In this document: in pieces, positions 60,746-64,000 of the stretch
Layout of the letters: every line of letters starts with the position of its first letter
How positions within the stretch are numbered: position 1 is the first letter of the stretch
Assembly: GCF_900167005.1 (NCBI RefSeq)
Contig: NZ_FUXW01000002.1
Location: forward strand, 1 to 64,000
Length of the DNA: 64,000 nucleotides
Direction: 5' to 3'
From: Butyricicoccus pullicaecorum DSM 23266
Lineage (GTDB): Bacteria; Bacillota; Clostridia; Oscillospirales; Butyricicoccaceae
Translations under genes and position numbers: made by a program
Notes under the pieces: generated by a model
Told to the model about the DNA's origin: nothing
The model's database searches: none
What the model saw: the letters and a program-made list of their open reading frames with translations, nothing else

Positions 60746-60793
60746 GGGTACAATCGAAAAAAATCAGGGAATTTTTCAGGAGGTTCCGATCAG

Positions 60794-61924
60794 ATGATAC
60801 ACTATTTGGACAACGCCGCCACCTCGCGTGTGCTGCCTGCGGCTGCCGAGGCAGCGGTACACATGATGCGCGAGGAATTTGGCAATCCGTCGTCCCTGCA
60901 TAAAATGGGCATTGAGGCTGCACGGGTGCTCAAGGACAGCCGGGAGGCCGTCGCAGCCGTTCTGGGCGGCACAGCTGCCGAGACATACTTTACTTCGGGC
61001 GGTACCGAGAGCATCAACACCGCGATTTTCGGTGCAGCACGTAAAAATCGCCATGCCGGACGGCATATCGTGACCACGGCCATCGAGCACGCAGCGACCT
61101 TGAACGCCTGCCGCAGACTGGAAAGCGAAGGCTTTGAGGTCACTTACGTCCAGCCGACCGCGGACGGTCACATTCTGGCCGAAGATATGGAAAACGCCAT
61201 GCGTGAGGATACCATTCTGGTGTCCTGTATGCTGGTCAATAACGAGGTGGGCACGGTTCTGCCAGTTGCAGAGATCGGGCGCGCGCTGAAACGCAAGAAC
61301 CCGTCTGCACTGTTCCATGTGGACGCAGTACAGGGACTGTTCCGCCTGCCGCTTACCCCTAAGAAGTGGAACTGTGATCTGCTCAGCGTCAGCGGCCATA
61401 AGATCGGTGCACCCAAGGGCATCGGTGCACTGTATATGAAGCGCGACGTGCGTCTCGCGCCGTACATCGTGGGCGGCGGTCAGGAGAGCGGCTTCCGCTC
61501 GGGCACCGAACCCATGCCGCAGATTGCAGCCTTTGCCGCAGCCTGCCGCGAGCGTGCCGCGCAGATGACCGAGGACGTTGCACATGTCGCCATGCTCAAG
61601 GACTACCTGACCGAGCAGGTAAATGCAAAATTTGATTTTGTGCAGTGGAACGGACAGGGAGACGTGCCCCATGTCGTCAATCTGTCGCTGCCCGGATGCA
61701 AGAGCGAGGTCATGCTGCGCGTGCTCGAGTCTAAGGATGTGTTTGTCTCGGCCGGTTCGGCCTGCTCGAAGGGCAAGGAAAGCCCGGTGCTGCGCGCCAT
61801 GGGACTGGATAAAAAGCGCATCGACAGCGCACTGCGCATCTCGTTTGCACCCTTTAACACCAAAGAAGACGTGGACGCGCTGCTGGAAGGATTGGAAGCG
61901 GGCGTGCGCATGCTCAGACGATAA
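60794..61924 (+). CDS. Cysteine desulfurase (NifS/IscS-like, ThiI partner)
   Basis: This 376-aa PLP enzyme releases sulfur from cysteine as a persulfide. YLDNAATSR is at residues 4-12, SGGTES near 74, EHAATLNA near 102, the PLP lysine in SVSGHKIGAPKG near 202, and the active-site Cys in SAGSACSKG near 325. Immediately followed by thiI (21 nt), so it most likely donates sulfur for tRNA 4-thiouridine, as the dedicated NifZ does in Bacillus. ATG 60794 follows CAGGAGG. Confidence 0.94.
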   Translation: MIHYLDNAATSRVLPAAAEAAVHMMREEFGNPSSLHKMGIEAARVLKDSREAVAAVLGGTAAETYFTSGGTESINTAIFGAARKNRHAGRHIVTTAIEHAATLNACRRLESEGFEVTYVQPTADGHILAEDMENAMREDTILVSCMLVNNEVGTVLPVAEIGRALKRKNPSALFHVDAVQGLFRLPLTPKKWNCDLLSVSGHKIGAPKGIGALYMKRDVRLAPYIVGGGQESGFRSGTEPMPQIAAFAAACRERAAQMTEDVAHVAMLKDYLTEQVNAKFDFVQWNGQGDVPHVVNLSLPGCKSEVMLRVLESKDVFVSAGSACSKGKESPVLRAMGLDKKRIDSALRISFAPFNTKEDVDALLEGLEAGVRMLRR

Positions 61925-61945
61925 AGAAGAAAGGATTATCCCTCT

Positions 61946-63112
61946 ATGAAAGAAGTATTGCTGCTCAAGTGCGGTGAGATCGTGCTCAAGGGTCTCAACC
62001 GTAAGAAGTTCGAAGACCGCCTGCTCGGCAACATCAAGCGCCGCTTGAAGCATATCGGTGACTGCACGGTGACCATGCGCCAGTCGGTTATTTATGTTGA
62101 GATTCCCGAGGGCGTAGACGGTGACGCTGTCATGGATGCCGTGCTCAAGATTTTCGGTATCGCGCTCATCTGCCGCGCAGCTGTGTGCGAGAAGACGCTG
62201 GAATCCATGCAGGCGACCGCAGAGTCCTACCTGGCCGACCGTATTGCCGATGCCAAGTCGTTTAAGGTTGAGACCAAGCGCGGCGACAAGCGCTTCCCGA
62301 TGACCTCGGTACAGGTTTCCCAGCATCTGGGCGGTGAGCTGGCCGAGAAGTACAAGCATATGAAGCCGGACATGCATCATCCGGAGCTGACCATCCACTT
62401 TGAGATTCGCGACCAGTATGCGTTCGTTCATCCGGGGCCGGTACAGGGCGCAGGCGGTATGCCGGTCGGCACCAATGGCCGTGCAGCCCTGCTGCTGTCG
62501 GGCGGTATCGACTCGCCGGTTGCCGGTTATATGATGACCAAGCGCGGTCTGGAACTGATCGGCATTCACTTTTTCAGCTATCCGTACACCTCGGACCGCG
62601 CCAAGGAAAAGGTCTTTGAGCTCGGACGCAAGCTGACCGCATACTGTGGCCGCATGCCCATTCTGGTCGTACCGTTCACCAAGATTCAGGAAGAGATTCG
62701 CGACAAGTGCCATGAGGAGCTGTTTACGCTCATTATGCGCCGCTTTATGATGCGCATTGCCGAAAAGCTGGCCATTCAGTACGAGTGCGGCGGCCTGATC
62801 ACGGGCGAGAGCCTGGGACAGGTGGCAAGCCAGACCATGCCGGCGATGGCGGTCACCAATGCGGTCTGTGAGACGCTGCCGGTCTTCCGTCCGGTCATCG
62901 GCATGGATAAGGAAGAAATCGTGCAGATTGCACGCAAGATCGATACCTTTGAGACCTCTATCCTGCCGTATGAGGATTGCTGCACGGTCTTCACGCCCAA
63001 GCATCCGAATACCAAGCCCAAGATGCCCAAGATTCTGGAAGCCGAGTCGCATCTGGATGTTGAGGCACTGGTAGATGAGGCAGTACAGAACACCGAGCGG
63101 GTGATCGTCTGA
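61946..63112 (+). CDS. thiI: tRNA 4-thiouridine synthase ThiI
   Basis: This 388-aa enzyme thiolates U8 of tRNA. An N-terminal ferredoxin-like part leads into a THUMP domain at about 60-165. The PP-loop SGGIDSPVAGYMM lies near residue 188 and the conserved Cys region EDCCTVFTPKHP near 345. There is no C-terminal rhodanese domain, which is the short form that depends on a separate desulfurase. That partner is the preceding gene. Confidence 0.96.
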   Translation: MKEVLLLKCGEIVLKGLNRKKFEDRLLGNIKRRLKHIGDCTVTMRQSVIYVEIPEGVDGDAVMDAVLKIFGIALICRAAVCEKTLESMQATAESYLADRIADAKSFKVETKRGDKRFPMTSVQVSQHLGGELAEKYKHMKPDMHHPELTIHFEIRDQYAFVHPGPVQGAGGMPVGTNGRAALLLSGGIDSPVAGYMMTKRGLELIGIHFFSYPYTSDRAKEKVFELGRKLTAYCGRMPILVVPFTKIQEEIRDKCHEELFTLIMRRFMMRIAEKLAIQYECGGLITGESLGQVASQTMPAMAVTNAVCETLPVFRPVIGMDKEEIVQIARKIDTFETSILPYEDCCTVFTPKHPNTKPKMPKILEAESHLDVEALVDEAVQNTERVIV

Positions 63113-63226
63113 TCATTTCCAACCATTTCCAACAAAATTTTACGCAGATTTGATTGTAGCGCGCACTGTGCTGTAGTATCGTTACATTGTACCGCGCCGC
63201 AGGCGTGAGAAAGAAGGAACCCCACT

Positions 63227-64000
63227 ATGAAAGCAGAACTGATTGCAGTCGGTACCGAGATTCTGCTCGGCGACATTGTGAATACCGATGCCCAGGTCAT
63301 CTCGCAGGGCTTGTCCGAGCTGGGCATTGACGTTTATTATCAGACCGTGGTCGGTGATAATCCGCAGCGTCTGGAGCGTGTCATTCGAGAGGCTAAAGAG
63401 CGTGCGGATATTATCATCACGACCGGCGGTCTGGGGCCGACGCTGGACGACCTGACCAAGGAGACGTTGGCACGGGTATTTGGCAAGAAAATGGCGCTCG
63501 ATCAGGAGGCGCTTGCACGCATTCATGCTTTCTTTGATAACATTGGCCGTGAGATGACGCCGAACAATGAAAAGCAGGCATGGCTGCCAGAGGGCTGCGT
63601 ACCGCTGCAAAACGACTGGGGTACCGCACCAGGCTGTGCGTTTGAGGCTGACGGCACGCACGTCATCATGCTGCCCGGTCCGCCGCGCGAGTGTGAACCG
63701 ATGTTCAAGTATCGTGCGATGCCGTACCTGTACAAGCTGGCAGGCGGCTGCATTGTCTCGCGCAACGTGCGTGTATTCGGTCTGGGCGAGTCGGCCATGG
63801 AGACCATTCTGCACGACATGATGGCCTCGATGAAAAACCCAACCATCGCACCCTATGCCAAGACCAGCGAGTGCTTCGCACGTGTTACTGCTAAGGCAGA
63901 CACGCCCGAGCAGGCCGAGCAGATGCTGGAACCTGTGGTCGAGCAGGTGGTATCCATGCTGGGCGACAGCGTGTACGGCGTGGATGTGGATTCCCTGGAA
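63227..64000 (+). CDS. cinA: CinA/nicotinamide-nucleotide amidase family protein (5' part, runs off the window)
   Basis: 258 residues are present before the window ends. MKAELIAVGTEILLGDIVNTD at the start, TTGGLGPTLDD near 65 and LPGPPRECEPMF near 150 are the MoCF_biosynth/CinA domain motifs that bind nucleotide. The C-terminal amidase domain would lie beyond 64000. A possible promoter TTGATT / TAGTAT with 18 nt spacing lies near 63151-63179. GAAGGAAC lies upstream of the ATG. Confidence 0.95.
   Translation, partial: MKAELIAVGTEILLGDIVNTDAQVISQGLSELGIDVYYQTVVGDNPQRLERVIREAKERADIIITTGGLGPTLDDLTKETLARVFGKKMALDQEALARIHAFFDNIGREMTPNNEKQAWLPEGCVPLQNDWGTAPGCAFEADGTHVIMLPGPPRECEPMFKYRAMPYLYKLAGGCIVSRNVRVFGLGESAMETILHDMMASMKNPTIAPYAKTSECFARVTAKADTPEQAEQMLEPVVEQVVSMLGDSVYGVDVDSLE

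Noticed and set aside
60776-63052. 758-codon frame opposite the cysteine desulfurase and thiI
   Set aside because: Antisense shadow; both plus-strand genes have intact catalytic motifs.

Overview
The window is chromosomal DNA from a spore-forming, low-to-mid GC Gram-positive anaerobe of the class Clostridia. The complete spoIIIAA-AH operon, two T-box leaders, WhiA/RapZ, DnaD and DnaI helicase loaders, a DUF512 radical-SAM protein next to der, and an SLH-anchored surface enzyme all point there. The moderately high GC and gene order suggest the Oscillospiraceae/Butyricicoccus neighbourhood, but I cannot fix the genus. No prophage, insertion sequence, plasmid gene or CRISPR array is visible, and most of the window is dense housekeeping operons.

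Layout: 71-366 is a tRNA cluster (Trp, Asp, Thr). 414-4915 holds small membrane and zinc proteins, a DegV protein and an exported polysaccharide deacetylase. 4950-11312 has a pseudouridine synthase (minus strand), yceD-rpmF, and the DUF512-der-plsY-gpsA run. 11504-19444 is murB-rapZ-whiA-dnaE, two tandem small membrane proteins, and pfkA. 19516-31930 is an accessory and envelope region: an SDR reductase, an MMPL exporter overlapping a large GLUG/coiled-coil surface protein, a MerR regulator divergent from a MATE exporter, a thioesterase, and an SLH-anchored phosphodiester glycosidase. 32088-39590 (minus) is one operon for chorismate and phenylalanine synthesis (aroF-aroB-aroC-pheA-aroA-aroE/K fusion) behind a T-box that reads as Phe. 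39679-44993 is spoIIIAA-AH plus an Asp23 protein. 45036-49671 is a second MATE gene and a Trp T-box driving a TrpXYP-type ABC transporter. 50034-53453 (minus) is a YhaO/SbcD nuclease and the DnaI/DnaD loader pair. 53809-64000 is glmU-like-prs, ymdB plus an ATPase, a third MATE gene behind a candidate attenuator, purA, a cysteine desulfurase with thiI, and the start of cinA.

How the genes work together: aromatic amino-acid supply is controlled by uncharged tRNA at two places, synthesis through the Phe-type T-box and tryptophan uptake through the Trp T-box. The gene for the tRNA-Trp the second leader would read is in the same window. Envelope genes (murB, glmU-like, SLH protein, deacetylase, plsY/gpsA) and replication genes (dnaE, dnaD, dnaI) are interspersed.

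The most unusual structure is intergenic. Between the convergent ends of the tryptophan transporter and the YhaO gene (49691-50010) lie two inverted copies of an element of about 110 nt, each made of four consecutive perfect hairpins. Every stem sequence differs between the copies yet stays paired, while the small loops and linkers are conserved. That covariation argues for selection on structure, and I cannot assign it to a named family. Other observations worth checking are a GlmU whose uridylyltransferase half looks dead, an AroE-AroK fusion, an unannotated 42-codon gene near 1 kb, an attenuator-like leader before a MATE gene, and a textbook 19-bp-spacer MerR operator.
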